This document shows, piece by piece, positions 42,275 to 51,132 of a stretch of 56,232 nucleotides of DNA (position 1 is its first letter; each line of letters begins with the position of its first letter). Made by a program: the position numbers and the translations under genes. Source of the stretch: Erysipelothrix sp. (lineage in GTDB: Bacteria; Bacillota_I; Bacilli_A; Erysipelotrichales; Erysipelotrichaceae); the NCBI GenBank assembly GCA_012512595.1, contig JAAZDW010000022.1, positions 1-56,232 of the forward strand. The letters run 5' to 3'. The notes under the pieces are model-generated. The model was not told the DNA's origin. It searched no databases and saw nothing but the letters and a program-made list of their open reading frames with translations.

Positions 42275-43753
42275 CTAATTTACCGCCTTTTCTAAATTTC
42301 GACAAGCTACAAAATGATTTGGCCTTACTTCAACCCAATCCTTATCCATGATTTTATTTTTTTCAAAGGATGCAAAGTCAATTTTTACATCACTTATATT
42401 GTCAAATTCTAATTCTTTATCACTAAAGCGTGGGATAGCTTTCAAGAGGGCTTTAGTATATGGGTGTTGAGGATTTTTGAAAATATCAGCTGTTTTAGCT
42501 AACTCTACCAAGTGTCCTCCATACATAACGGCGATTCGATCGGAGATATATCTTACGACACCTAAGTCATGTGAAATGAATAAGTAGGTCAAATCTCTCT
42601 CTTCGCGTAATTCTTTTAATAAATCAATTATTTGTGACTGAATCGAAACATCAAGGGCACTAACGGCCTCATCGGCAACTATAAATTTAGGGTTGACTGC
42701 CAATGCTCTAGCGATTCCAACCCGTTGTCTTTGTCCACCTGAAAATTGATGTGGGTAACGGTGCATCATATGTGGCTCTAAGCCACTTTCTTCCATCACT
42801 TTTGCAATATAATCAGTTAGCCTTTGAGTGTTTTTCTTGTACATTCCATGGGCGACTAAAGCCTCCCCAATTATTTGAGCAACGGTCATTCTTGGGTCAA
42901 GTGAAGAGTATGGGTCTTGAAAGATTATTTGTAAGTCAGTTCTTAATGGACGTACTTCTTCATCAGTTAACCTTGTTAAATCAATGCCAGAATCTTTTCG
43001 ATCTTGGTAGCGTTGGTATTTATCACTTTCCATTGCAGTAAGTCTAATTTGTTCGATCTTACTATCAACTTGAGCTAGTTCTGCCTCTTTGCTTTTTAAT
43101 TCATTTACTAATTGTTGTATTTTAGATTTTAACTTATTACCACGTTTTGTATCTTGTTCATTTCTCTCTGTTAAAGCATCTAAGCCTAATTCTTCAAGGG
43201 ATAGCTCTTTACTAAGAGTAATTATGTTTCCGCGGATTGTGTACCACTTTTCGACTGTTTTAGATGTTTCTGATAAGTCTTGGCTAAAGACTAAGCCTCC
43301 AAATATTTTAACTGTAGTATCAAAAAACTCATCAATTTTTTTATCAACTTTCACAAAGGCTGATTGTAATTTGTTTTTATTTTTTTCATCAACAGCATTA
43401 TCTAATTGAGATTTAAGTTTTCGCCTATCGATTCTATTTGATTCAAGGGCTTTGACATCTTTCTCTAAGTTTCTAATTGTCTTAAAAACATAGTTAGGTG
43501 CTACCTCTTCTAAAGTCTTTCCGTAGTAGTAAGTGGAACCCTCAGTTTGTTGATAGAGTTGCAGGAGGGCTCTACCAAGGGTAGATTTACCAGAACCACT
43601 CTCACCAACTAAACCTAATGTTTCACCTTTTTTAATATCCAAGGTAATTCCATCATTAGCCTTTACATATGTCGCCTCATCAAAAAAAGTTTTTGAAGAA
43701 GTTAAAAAATATTTTTTCAAGTCTTTTATTCGCACAATTGTATTATTACTCAT
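42275..43753 (-). CDS. oppF: OppF-type ABC ATPase with large coiled-coil insertion
   Basis: ATPase partner of OppD, 492 residues against about 320 for standard OppF. Walker [10 protein letters not shown] (50-58), Q-loop [13 protein letters not shown] (277-288), signature FSGGQRQR (337-344), Walker [13 protein letters not shown], and C-terminal [12 protein letters not shown]. The Walker A-to-Q-loop distance is about 225 residues rather than about 50. The extra part (about 85-260) is charged and helical ([40 protein letters not shown]), predicted coiled coil. It ends with a [14 protein letters not shown] tail like that of OppD. An AAAGGAG ribosome binding site lies upstream, next to a 25-bp palindrome. 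Confidence 0.92.
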   Translation of the reverse strand: MSNNTIVRIKDLKKYFLTSSKTFFDEATYVKANDGITLDIKKGETLGLVGESGSGKSTLGRALLQLYQQTEGSTYYYGKTLEEVAPNYVFKTIRNLEKDVKALESNRIDRRKLKSQLDNAVDEKNKNKLQSAFVKVDKKIDEFFDTTVKIFGGLVFSQDLSETSKTVEKWYTIRGNIITLSKELSLEELGLDALTERNEQDTKRGNKLKSKIQQLVNELKSKEAELAQVDSKIEQIRLTAMESDKYQRYQDRKDSGIDLTRLTDEEVRPLRTDLQIIFQDPYSSLDPRMTVAQIIGEALVAHGMYKKNTQRLTDYIAKVMEESGLEPHMMHRYPHQFSGGQRQRVGIARALAVNPKFIVADEAVSALDVSIQSQIIDLLKELREERDLTYLFISHDLGVVRYISDRIAVMYGGHLVELAKTADIFKNPQHPYTKALLKAIPRFSDKELEFDNISDVKIDFASFEKNKIMDKDWVEVRPNHFVACRNLEKAVN

Positions 43754-43771
43754 AGAAAAAATCTCCTTTCA

Positions 43772-43796
43772 TACAATAAAAATGATTTTTATTGTA
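43772..43796. promoter_or_regulatory. 25-bp palindrome adjoining the oppF ribosome binding site
   Basis: TACAATAAAAA, a TGA centre and the exact complement TTTTTATTGTA. It ends one base from the AAAGGAG ribosome binding site on the minus strand, so it could be a repressor operator or an RNA hairpin affecting translation. The arms do not match Fur, Zur or PerR consensus sites well enough to name a regulator. Confidence 0.6.
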
Positions 43797-43836
43797 ATAA
43801 TTTTAAAGAAGATTATTATTAATACATTAAAAGGTT

Positions 43837-43854
43837 TTGTTTTGTTCAAAACAA
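43837..43854. promoter_or_regulatory. 18-bp palindrome at the expected oppF transcription start
   Basis: TTGTTTTG, TT centre and CAAAACAA. On the minus strand it begins 4 bases after the TATAAT at 43864-43859, the usual position for a repressor site. Confidence 0.45.
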
Positions 43855-44082
43855 CATTATTATATGGCTAAAATATTTTAAAATATATATATATAATTGG
43901 AAACAAAATGCCAATTTAAATGTAAAATAAAATCACTTTCTCTAAAATGTAAATTAAGTATAACAAGACTATTGTAAAATTACAATCATTTGCATCTTTT
44001 TGAAACTTATTTCATTTAATCTTGACGGTTTTCAGAAAAACAGCTAAATGTTTTAAAAATAAACTAAGATAATCATAATAGT

Positions 44083-44514
44083 TTATCTTTTTAAAATGTT
44101 TTTATAAAAGATTCTAAACATTGAGTCAACCGATAAAATGGCCAGTGCAATCATTCCGGATATAAATATAGTTTCTAAAAAATATTGATTTCCTAATCCA
44201 GGCTTGTTAGTAATATAAAAGTATACAGATTGATATATCTTAGCTCCTGGCACTAATGGAAAAAAGCTTGGAATAAAGAAGACTGTTACTGGAACTTTAA
44301 ATTTCCTGGCGCCCAAGTGTGATACAAAAGCAATGACGACACTACTTAAGTAAGTTGCCAATATATAATCATAAGTACTTATTAGAATTAGGTATGTGAG
44401 CCAACCAAGTCCACCAAGCAGGCCAATGTAAACATTTAATTTCTTTGGAGCATCAAGGACTATTGCGGTACAGTAAACGGTAACTACAGCTGCGAAAACT
44501 TGAAAGATTAGCAT
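44083..44514 (-). CDS. Threonine/serine exporter, small subunit (ThrE C-terminal half, YjjB-like)
   Basis: 143 residues with five hydrophobic segments and the ThrE_2 motif FFIPSFFPLVPGAKIYQSVYF. Together with the protein encoded directly upstream it reconstitutes the ThrE-type exporter, which in other bacteria is a single 10-helix chain. Its ATG lies directly against the stop of the large-subunit gene, with GGAGG inside that gene's end, so the two are translationally coupled. Confidence 0.88.
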   Translation of the reverse strand: MLIFQVFAAVVTVYCTAIVLDAPKKLNVYIGLLGGLGWLTYLILISTYDYILATYLSSVVIAFVSHLGARKFKVPVTVFFIPSFFPLVPGAKIYQSVYFYITNKPGLGNQYFLETIFISGMIALAILSVDSMFRIFYKNILKR

Positions 44515-45279
44515 TTAAATTATACCTCCAGACAATAATAACCCTAAGGCGACCCCAATTGAGACTGATAAGGCTATTACAAATGCTTCTAGCATTCTTG
44601 CGGCTCCTGAATTGTAATCACCTTGAAAAGTATCGCGAATGGCGTTTGTAATTGCCGTGCCTGGAACTAAAGGCATAATAACGCCGATGATTGAGAGACC
44701 TTCATTTAAATCTAATAAGAAATATTTTTTTGAAAGCATAATTAAAAAGACCATTGGTATTAGTGATAAAACATTTTTGAAAAACGAGCCTAAATCAATT
44801 TTACTATCCAATATATTTACAATCGGCAAAATACCAGATATTACAAAAGAAACAAGAATTTCTGCTGGTCCGCCACCAAACAAAGCGGCAAAGGATCCAC
44901 ACATGACCATGAGCGCAATATTCTTTATTAATGTATCACTATCCTTGGCTTGTAAGGACTCTAATTTATCGTAAGCAGTATAAACGTCAATTTCGCCACT
45001 AATGATTTGTCTTGATACAGCATTCACTTCGGAGATTTTGCTTAAATTGATCCGTCTTGTTTTAACACGCTTTATAATTGTTATATTTTTTATTGTAGGA
45101 TCATCTAAAGTTACAAATACTCCTGTGGCCATAGCGTATGCTTCACAGGTTTTAAATGAGGAAGATTTCAAAATAAAATTCATAGTATCTTCTACCCGAT
45201 AAGACTCAGCATTACACTCCAACATAATTTGTCCAGCTAACACGGCTGTGTCGACTAACTTCTTTGAATAAACTTCCAA
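44515..45279 (-). CDS. Threonine/serine exporter, large subunit (ThrE N-terminal half, YjjP-like)
   Basis: 254 residues. A cytoplasmic N-terminal region of about 110 residues with the family's AGQIMLECNAESYRVEDTM and YAMATGVFVTLDD motifs is followed by five hydrophobic segments, including GVIMPLVPGTAITNAIRDTFQGDYNSG. This is the ThrE_1 half of an amino acid exporter. The start is a TTG (45279-45277) chosen because AAGGGGTGG lies 6 bases upstream and no ATG fits; MEVYSKKLVDTAVLAGQIM begins where homologues do. Exported substrate by family: threonine and serine. Confidence 0.88.
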   Translation of the reverse strand: MEVYSKKLVDTAVLAGQIMLECNAESYRVEDTMNFILKSSSFKTCEAYAMATGVFVTLDDPTIKNITIIKRVKTRRINLSKISEVNAVSRQIISGEIDVYTAYDKLESLQAKDSDTLIKNIALMVMCGSFAALFGGGPAEILVSFVISGILPIVNILDSKIDLGSFFKNVLSLIPMVFLIMLSKKYFLLDLNEGLSIIGVIMPLVPGTAITNAIRDTFQGDYNSGAARMLEAFVIALSVSIGVALGLLLSGGII

Positions 45280-45497
45280 GATACCACCCCTTTAAATTAA
45301 TAAGATACGTATAGTTTAGCATATTTCAATAACACAGATAAAAACTTCACCATTAAAAACTGTTTTATAATAGAAGTGATTAATCTAAAGTAGTTATTTG
45401 TTAAGATAATAAATATTCTTTAAAGTACTTGCCTTTCATAATGTTCATTGCTTTGATAAAATGAAAGAGTAAGCAACAAAAGAGAAAGAGAGATAAT

Positions 45498-46463
45498 ATG
45501 ATAAAAATAGGAATTGTAGGTTATGGAAATTTAGGCAAAGGTGTCGAGTTGGCAATTGCTAAGCAGCCAGACATGGAAGTATTTGGTGTTTTTACAAAAA
45601 GAAATAAAGAAAATGTTCAAACCCAAGGTAGTATTGTTTATCATTATGATGAATTGCTAGACTACAAGGAACAGATTGATGTCTTAGTTTTATGTGGTAG
45701 TTCAGAGCGAGACTTACGATTACAATCACCAGAGTTGGCTAAAAACTTTAACTTAGTTGATAGTTTTGATATGCATGCGATAATTTTAGATCACGTAAAT
45801 ACAGTTGACAAAGTAGCTTTGACAAATAATACGACTGCTATTGTATCAGCTGGTTGGGATCCTGGAATTTTTAGTTTGCAAAAAACAATTATGGACGCCA
45901 TTCTAACTGATGGTGAAACCTTAAGTTTTTGGGGACCAGGTATTAGTCAAGGTCACAGTGATGTAGCTGGTCGAGTTGAAGGTGTGAAAATGGCTAGAAA
46001 CTATTCAATACCTAATGAAGATAACCTTAAAAAGTTTAAAAAAGGAAAATCGATTGACGCTAAAAACAACCATCACAAAATTTGTTATGTAGTTGTTGAA
46101 GATGATAATGAACGCAATCGCATAGAAAAAGAAATTAAAAACATTCCACATTACTTTAAAGGTAGCAGTACAACAGTTAAGTTTATTTCAAAGGAAGAAA
46201 TGGAAAAAGATCACTCTAATTGGCCTCAAGGTGGTAGAATTATTAGAACTGCGAAAACTTCAGATGACAATAATCATATAATCGAATTTACGGTAAATTT
46301 AGATTCTAATCCAGAATTTACTTCAAGTGTAATGGTTGCCTATGCTCGTGCGACTTATAAGATGCACCAGCGAAAAGAATATGGTGCCTTTACCGCATTA
46401 GATGTAAGAGGTCAAGACTTGTCTAATAAGTCTCGAGAGCAGTTAATCAAAGAAATGTTATAA
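45498..46463 (+). CDS. ddh: meso-diaminopimelate D-dehydrogenase
   Basis: NADPH-dependent one-step synthesis of meso-diaminopimelate from tetrahydrodipicolinate, providing the peptidoglycan cross-linking residue and lysine precursor. 321 residues with the N-terminal GIVGYGNLGKGVELA, DSFDMHAII, SAGWDPGIFSL, FWGPGISQGHSDVAGRVEGV and C-terminal ALDVRGQDLS motifs, all diagnostic. The start follows AGAGAAAGAGAG. No other lysine genes are nearby and no lysine riboswitch is visible. Its presence implies a DAP- or lysine-containing cell wall. Single gene. Confidence 0.94.
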   Translation: MIKIGIVGYGNLGKGVELAIAKQPDMEVFGVFTKRNKENVQTQGSIVYHYDELLDYKEQIDVLVLCGSSERDLRLQSPELAKNFNLVDSFDMHAIILDHVNTVDKVALTNNTTAIVSAGWDPGIFSLQKTIMDAILTDGETLSFWGPGISQGHSDVAGRVEGVKMARNYSIPNEDNLKKFKKGKSIDAKNNHHKICYVVVEDDNERNRIEKEIKNIPHYFKGSSTTVKFISKEEMEKDHSNWPQGGRIIRTAKTSDDNNHIIEFTVNLDSNPEFTSSVMVAYARATYKMHQRKEYGAFTALDVRGQDLSNKSREQLIKEML

Positions 46464-46472
46464 AACAAGACT

Positions 46473-46502
46473 AAAAAAAGCCTTTTTAAAAAAGGCTTTT
46501 TT
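46473..46502. terminator. Bidirectional terminator between ddh and ahpF
   Basis: AAAAAAGCCTTTTT and AAAAAGGCTTTTTT fold into a GC-capped hairpin with T-runs on both strands between convergent genes. Confidence 0.85.
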
Positions 46503-46521
46503 GATAATATAATAAATCTAT

Positions 46522-48057
46522 TTACTTGTCGAAATTTTTCATTAAGTAGTCAGCAACACTTAAAGCTGCGGTTGCTCCAGAACCCATTGCAATAACAATT
46601 TGTTTATAAGAGCTATTAGTACAGTCACCAGCAGCGTAAATTCCTTTAATACTTGTTTCACCTTTTTGGTCTACTATAATTTCGCCCATAGGGCTTTTGG
46701 CTAAATAATCACCAAGCCACTCTGTATTTGGGGCTAATCCAATTTGCACAAAAACACCTGCTAATTTTATGTCATGAATTTGGTTAGTCTCTCGGTCTTT
46801 ATAGCTAAGCCCACTAACGCGACTGTCGCCTGAAATTTCTGTTGTTTGAGCATTGAGAATAACATTAATATTTTTACGTTGTTCCATCTTTTTCTGTAAG
46901 ACTGCATCAGCTTTCAATTCTGGCATAAATTCTAAAACAGTGACCTTACTAGATGTATTAGATAAGTCGATCGCAGCCTCGATTCCAGAATTACCACCAC
47001 CAATAACGGCAATATCTTTGTTTTCAAAAAGTGGTCCATCACAGTGAGGGCAGTAAGCAACACCCTTATTTTTAAATTCTTTTTCACCAGGAACATTTGC
47101 ATTTCGCCAACGAGCGCCAGTGGCAATAATTACTGATTTAGCTGTAATTTCATCACCATTATTGAGGGTTGCATTGATTAGTTCGTCTTTTTCTAATTTG
47201 GATACTGTTTGGTTTTTAACTATTTCAATATTGTATTCTTGCATATGTGTGTTTAAAGCTTGGGCAAGTTTGGGACCTTCAGTATAGACTGTGCCAATTA
47301 AATTTTCAATTGACAAGGTGTCTAATACTTGGCCGCCAACTTTATCGGCTACCATAATAACACTTAAACCTTTTCTAGCAGCATAAATTGCTGAACTGCT
47401 ACCAGCTGGCCCGCCTCCAATAACCATTACATCAAATGGTTTAGAATATGATATTGTTGTCTGTTTTTCTCCGACTATTTTGTCAAGAATTTCTTCAATC
47501 GAAGTTCTTCCTGCCATAAACTCTCTACCATTAAGCATAACAGTTGGGACAGCCATAATATTAAGGTCGTCAATTTCATCCTTAAAAAGGGCCCCATCAA
47601 TGGTTGTGTGAGTTATATTATCATTTAGTACAGCCATAATATTTAAAGCTTGCACCACATCGGGACAGATATGGCAAGATAAACTTATATAAGTTTCAAA
47701 ATGATAAGCTTGATCAATTTCTTGTATTCTTTTTTTGCTTTCTTCACTTATTTTTGGAACAACTCCACTGCTTTGTAAAAGTGCTAAAACAAATGAAGCA
47801 AATTCATGACCAAGTGGAACAGCTGCAAAGACTATATTTCCAACTTTAGCCTTTGTATCAATTCTAAAACTTGGTGTTCTACTTAGACTGGCTTCTTTTA
47901 TTACAATTTTCTCTGAAATACTTGAGATGTCATCCAAAAAGTCTTTGACTTTCTTTGAGTTTTCACTATCATCTAGTGAAGCTGTAAGAATGATATCATC
48001 TTTTAGCAAGTCCATGTAACCTGTAAATTGTTTTTGTAATTCACTATTTAATTTCAT
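46522..48057 (-). CDS. ahpF: Alkyl hydroperoxide reductase subunit F
   Basis: Flavoprotein that passes electrons from NADH to the peroxiredoxin AhpC. 511 residues: N-terminal tandem thioredoxin fold with CHIC (Cys128, Cys131), then FAD-binding [17 protein letters not shown], the redox centre CPHC (about 334-337), NAD-binding [10 protein letters not shown] and the FAD-binding C-terminal [13 protein letters not shown]. The active-site pairs are complete. It follows ahpC by 7 bases on the minus strand, as usual. Role: peroxide defence in an anaerobe or microaerobe. Confidence 0.95.
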   Translation of the reverse strand: MKLNSELQKQFTGYMDLLKDDIILTASLDDSENSKKVKDFLDDISSISEKIVIKEASLSRTPSFRIDTKAKVGNIVFAAVPLGHEFASFVLALLQSSGVVPKISEESKKRIQEIDQAYHFETYISLSCHICPDVVQALNIMAVLNDNITHTTIDGALFKDEIDDLNIMAVPTVMLNGREFMAGRTSIEEILDKIVGEKQTTISYSKPFDVMVIGGGPAGSSSAIYAARKGLSVIMVADKVGGQVLDTLSIENLIGTVYTEGPKLAQALNTHMQEYNIEIVKNQTVSKLEKDELINATLNNGDEITAKSVIIATGARWRNANVPGEKEFKNKGVAYCPHCDGPLFENKDIAVIGGGNSGIEAAIDLSNTSSKVTVLEFMPELKADAVLQKKMEQRKNINVILNAQTTEISGDSRVSGLSYKDRETNQIHDIKLAGVFVQIGLAPNTEWLGDYLAKSPMGEIIVDQKGETSIKGIYAAGDCTNSSYKQIVIAMGSGATAALSVADYLMKNFDK

Positions 48058-48064
48058 TGGATAC

Positions 48065-48628
48065 CTATATCTTTCCGACTAAGTCTAAGCCAGGAGTTAG
48101 AGTTTGTTCTCCTTCTTTCCATTTAGCAGGGCAAACTTCACTTGGATTTTTTCTTACATACTGAGCCGCTTTAATTTTGTCAATTAAGTGACTTGCATCT
48201 CTTCCAATTCCATCCGCATTTATTTCTATGGCTTGAATAACACCATCTGGATCAATAATGAAAGTGCCTCGTTGTGATAAGCCTTGTGACTCGTCTAAAA
48301 CATCAAACATTTTCGATAATACATGTGATGAATCAGAAATCATTGGATACTCAATTGTATTTATGACTTCAGAGTGATCATGCCAGGCTTTATGTGTAAA
48401 ATGCGTATCCGTTGAAACCGAGTATGCATTTACCCCTAATTTTTTAAAACTCTCGCTTTGATCTTGTAAATCACCTAACTCAGTTGGGCAAACAAATGAA
48501 AAATCAGCTGGGTAAAACAAGATAACACTCCAATCACCAATAAAATTTTCATGAGTTACATCAATGAACTCCTCGTTATGATATGCTTTCGCAGTAAATT
48601 CTTCTATTTTCTTTCCTATTAAAGACAT
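48065..48628 (-). CDS. ahpC: Peroxiredoxin AhpC
   Basis: Typical 2-Cys peroxiredoxin reducing H2O2 and organic peroxides. Peroxidatic Cys47 in FSFVCPTEL and resolving Cys166 in SEVCPAKW, with the C-terminal tail [12 protein letters not shown]; 187 residues as in other bacteria. Upstream on the minus strand lie AGGAGGAATAAATT and a promoter with an embedded palindrome. Partner of AhpF, encoded just downstream. Confidence 0.96.
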   Translation of the reverse strand: MSLIGKKIEEFTAKAYHNEEFIDVTHENFIGDWSVILFYPADFSFVCPTELGDLQDQSESFKKLGVNAYSVSTDTHFTHKAWHDHSEVINTIEYPMISDSSHVLSKMFDVLDESQGLSQRGTFIIDPDGVIQAIEINADGIGRDASHLIDKIKAAQYVRKNPSEVCPAKWKEGEQTLTPGLDLVGKI

Positions 48629-48657
48629 AATTTATTCCTCCTATTTAACATGAATCT

Positions 48658-48691
48658 ATTCTCTAACATATATATGTTGCTGTCAATTATA
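48658..48691 (-). promoter_or_regulatory. ahpCF promoter region with 14-bp palindrome
   Basis: On the minus strand TTGACA (48686-48681) is followed by 17 bases and GAGAAT (48663-48658); the spacer holds the perfect palindrome AACATATATATGTT (48665-48678). A TATAAT (48691-48686) overlaps the -35 and may serve an alternative start. The palindrome is a candidate peroxide- or redox-regulator site, but it does not match the PerR box (TTATAATNATTATAA). Confidence 0.5.
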
Positions 48692-48864
48692 ACGATATCT
48701 GAATTGTCTAAACAGTTTTATAGAGTCAGCAAAAAGATGGTATCATATACATAGCAAAAATGTTAAAAAAATATTTGAAAAAAATAAAGCAAAAGTAAAT
48801 ATATGATAGAAACTTAGTCCAATTTATGTTGGACATTAGCATGTATTAGTGAAAGGAGCAAAAA

Positions 48865-49509
48865 ATGATAAAATCTAAAATCGAAAAACCAAAAGTGTCA
48901 CAAGTAATAAACAAGGGGTCATTTCTTGATTTATCTGAGAAAGAGGATTTTAATCTAAGCAACTGCTTGATATCGGATACAATTATTAATACCGAAATCT
49001 TTCATCGTATAACATTGACAAAAATAATATTTAAGAATGTTATATTTAAGGCAATTAATTTTGAGAATATTGAACTTAATGATGTTGTATTTGAAAATTG
49101 TGACTTGTCTAATATCAATTTTGCAGAAGCTAGTTTATTTAGAGTTGAGTTTAGAAATTCAAAGTTATTAGGTATTGACCTTTCTAGTTCAAGTCTTATA
49201 AATGTAACGTTTGACAACTGTGTTTTAAACCTTAGCTCATTTGGTTATAGTAAGTTAAAAAAAGTTGCTTTTGATAACTGTGCCCTTTTAAAGGCGGATT
49301 ATTATGAGTGTATCTTTAATAATGTAAGATTTTTTAAATGCGATTTAGATGAGGTGAATTTTTCTGGGACACCTCTTAAAGAAATTGACCTTACTACTTC
49401 TAGGTTTGAAAAACTCTGGGTATCATTGGCCGATCTGCAGGGATGTATAGTATCAAATAACCAAGCTATCGGTTTTGCAAAATTATTAGGTTTAACAGTT
49501 AAAAACTAA
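48865..49509 (+). CDS. Pentapeptide repeat protein
   Basis: 214 residues made largely of five-residue repeats with a central Leu/Phe/Ile (for example FENCDLSNINFAEASLFRVE), forming a right-handed quadrilateral beta-helix over about residues 25-195. A small-residue/Cys-rich face (NCDL, NCVL, NCAL) recurs. Such proteins can mimic DNA and protect gyrase (Qnr/MfpA), but many have no known role, and nothing here indicates gyrase binding. The start follows AAAGGAGC. Single gene with no obvious partner. Confidence 0.9.
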   Translation: MIKSKIEKPKVSQVINKGSFLDLSEKEDFNLSNCLISDTIINTEIFHRITLTKIIFKNVIFKAINFENIELNDVVFENCDLSNINFAEASLFRVEFRNSKLLGIDLSSSSLINVTFDNCVLNLSSFGYSKLKKVAFDNCALLKADYYECIFNNVRFFKCDLDEVNFSGTPLKEIDLTTSRFEKLWVSLADLQGCIVSNNQAIGFAKLLGLTVKN

Positions 49510-49660
49510 TGGCTTTCAACTAATTATAAATGGAAAGACAGCTTAATTTCATACTTATATAAAGCTTATTGTACAAACATAAAAAATTGTTTAATTTAAA
49601 AATAGTTGATTAATTATAAAAAGATAAAAGCTAGTAAAACATATAAGTCTGCTTAATTCA

Positions 49661-49688
49661 TTGATGTTCTATAATTTTAATATACAAT
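49661..49688 (+). promoter_or_regulatory. Promoter candidate for murT-gatD
   Basis: TTGATG (49661-49666), 16-base spacer and TACAAT (49683-49688). The rest of the 255-base gap after the pentapeptide gene shows no further feature. Confidence 0.4.
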
Positions 49689-49764
49689 AGGGGTGTTTAG
49701 GCGTATAGCTATTGCTTTAAAGATGGTTTAGGGGTAAAATTAGACTATTGATAAGGGGTATAAA

Positions 49765-51132
49765 ATGATGTCAATAAGGTTTTACTTAGCAATGTTTATT
49801 TCTAGAGCCTCATTCTACATATTAAAAATATTTGGAAAAAATGCCAGCCATTTCCCAGGAGTTGTGGCACAAAAGATTTGCCCAGATGTCTTAAAATATT
49901 TAGAAGCACCGGAAATAATAGTTGCGGTCACGGGTACAAATGGCAAAACAACTACAACTAATATGATAGTTGATTTTTTAGCTTATAAAAAAGTAGATTT
50001 CGTCAGTAATACTTCCGGAAGTAATATTGAAGGTGGTATTATTAGTTCCCTTTTAAGGTCAACTAGCTTTTTTGGTAAAAACAAAAAAGATTTAGCTGTT
50101 TTCGAAGTCGATGAAAGGGCCTCTGTCCATATCTTTCCTTACAAAAAGCCAGATATTCTACTTGTGACAAATCTTGGAAGTGACTCCTATAAAAGAAATG
50201 CTCATGTGGAGTATATTTTTAGTATATTAGAATCAAGTATTCCTAAAACATCGCATTTATTATTAAATGCAGATGATGTTATATCAAGTAATTTATGTAA
50301 AAATAATCGGCGTAGTTACTTTTCTATTGCGCCACAAATTTTTGAAGAACAAATTACTGATAGTATTATCCAAGATGCACCTTACTGTCCAATATGTAAC
50401 GGTGTTTTGACTTACAAGTTTAAACGATACCATCATATTGGAAATGCAAATTGTGAAACATGTGGATATAAACTTCCAAAAATTGATTATGAAATTACAG
50501 AAATAAATGATACAGAATTTAAAATCGTGGAAAACAACACAATTTATTCTTACAAAAATAAAACCGGAAATATTACCGATAATTATAATAAACTAGCTGC
50601 CATTTCCACCTTAAGACAACTTGGCTATCAACACAGTGAAATTAAAGCAAGCTTTGATGAAGATGTTTTTAAAGTGACAGAAACTCGCTATGATATATCC
50701 CTTATAAATGGTAAAAACATTATTAGTATTTTAGCCAAAGGTCAAAATCCGGTCGCAAACTCAAGAGTTTTTGATTTCATTAGAAAACAGCCAGATTGGG
50801 GCAGTATCACCCTAGTTTTTATGAACGAAGAATCAAATCACAGCTATCATATTAATGAAGTTGAAAATACTAGTTGGCAGTATGAAACTGATTTTGAATA
50901 CCTAGACCATCCAAACATTAAAAAAATATACTGCATGGGTAATAGAAATTTAGAGGTCAAGACCAGATTAGTATTAGCAGGTATAGATGAATCCATTATT
51001 AGTCTGCTTGATCCATCTCCAATACTTGATATAGAATTTACTACGGATAGTGTAATTTTGCTTCATGATACGACAAACTTGGACCAAGTAAAAGTTTTTA
51101 GAAAAACTCTAGAAGCGGAGGCTGCTAAATGA
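49765..51132 (+). CDS. murT: Lipid II isoglutaminyl synthase subunit MurT
   Basis: Mur-ligase-like subunit that activates the D-Glu carboxylate of lipid II for amidation. 455 residues: an N-terminal segment, ATP-binding TGTNGKTTTTN (56-66), a four-cysteine zinc ribbon (Cys208/Cys211 and Cys230/Cys233, CPIC and CETC) typical of MurT, and the C-terminal DUF1727 domain (ILAKGQNPVANSRVFDFI). In the region where staphylococcal and pneumococcal MurT have the Asp of the shared glutaminase triad (SWIWD), this protein has SWQYE (Glu374). It overlaps gatD by 4 bases (ATGA). The start is ATG ATG after AAGGGG. Confidence 0.9.
   Translation: MMSIRFYLAMFISRASFYILKIFGKNASHFPGVVAQKICPDVLKYLEAPEIIVAVTGTNGKTTTTNMIVDFLAYKKVDFVSNTSGSNIEGGIISSLLRSTSFFGKNKKDLAVFEVDERASVHIFPYKKPDILLVTNLGSDSYKRNAHVEYIFSILESSIPKTSHLLLNADDVISSNLCKNNRRSYFSIAPQIFEEQITDSIIQDAPYCPICNGVLTYKFKRYHHIGNANCETCGYKLPKIDYEITEINDTEFKIVENNTIYSYKNKTGNITDNYNKLAAISTLRQLGYQHSEIKASFDEDVFKVTETRYDISLINGKNIISILAKGQNPVANSRVFDFIRKQPDWGSITLVFMNEESNHSYHINEVENTSWQYETDFEYLDHPNIKKIYCMGNRNLEVKTRLVLAGIDESIISLLDPSPILDIEFTTDSVILLHDTTNLDQVKVFRKTLEAEAAK

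Larger units (their letters stand above)
43754..44082. other. Intergenic region upstream of oppF (minus)
   Basis: 329 bases, AT-rich. It contains two palindromes (43772-43796 and 43837-43854) and a minus-strand TATAAT (43859-43864) that would start transcription in the second palindrome. A weak AAAACA/TGTTTT minus-strand hairpin near 44037-44058 may end the thrE transcript. No gene seen. Confidence 0.5.

Noticed and set aside
42751-43409. Plus-strand ORFs of 96 and 106 aa inside oppF
   Set aside because: Antisense shadows of a confident coding region; no ribosome binding sites.
49002-49217. Minus-strand ORF in the pentapeptide repeat gene
   Set aside because: The repeats produce open antisense frames; no ribosome binding site or motif.
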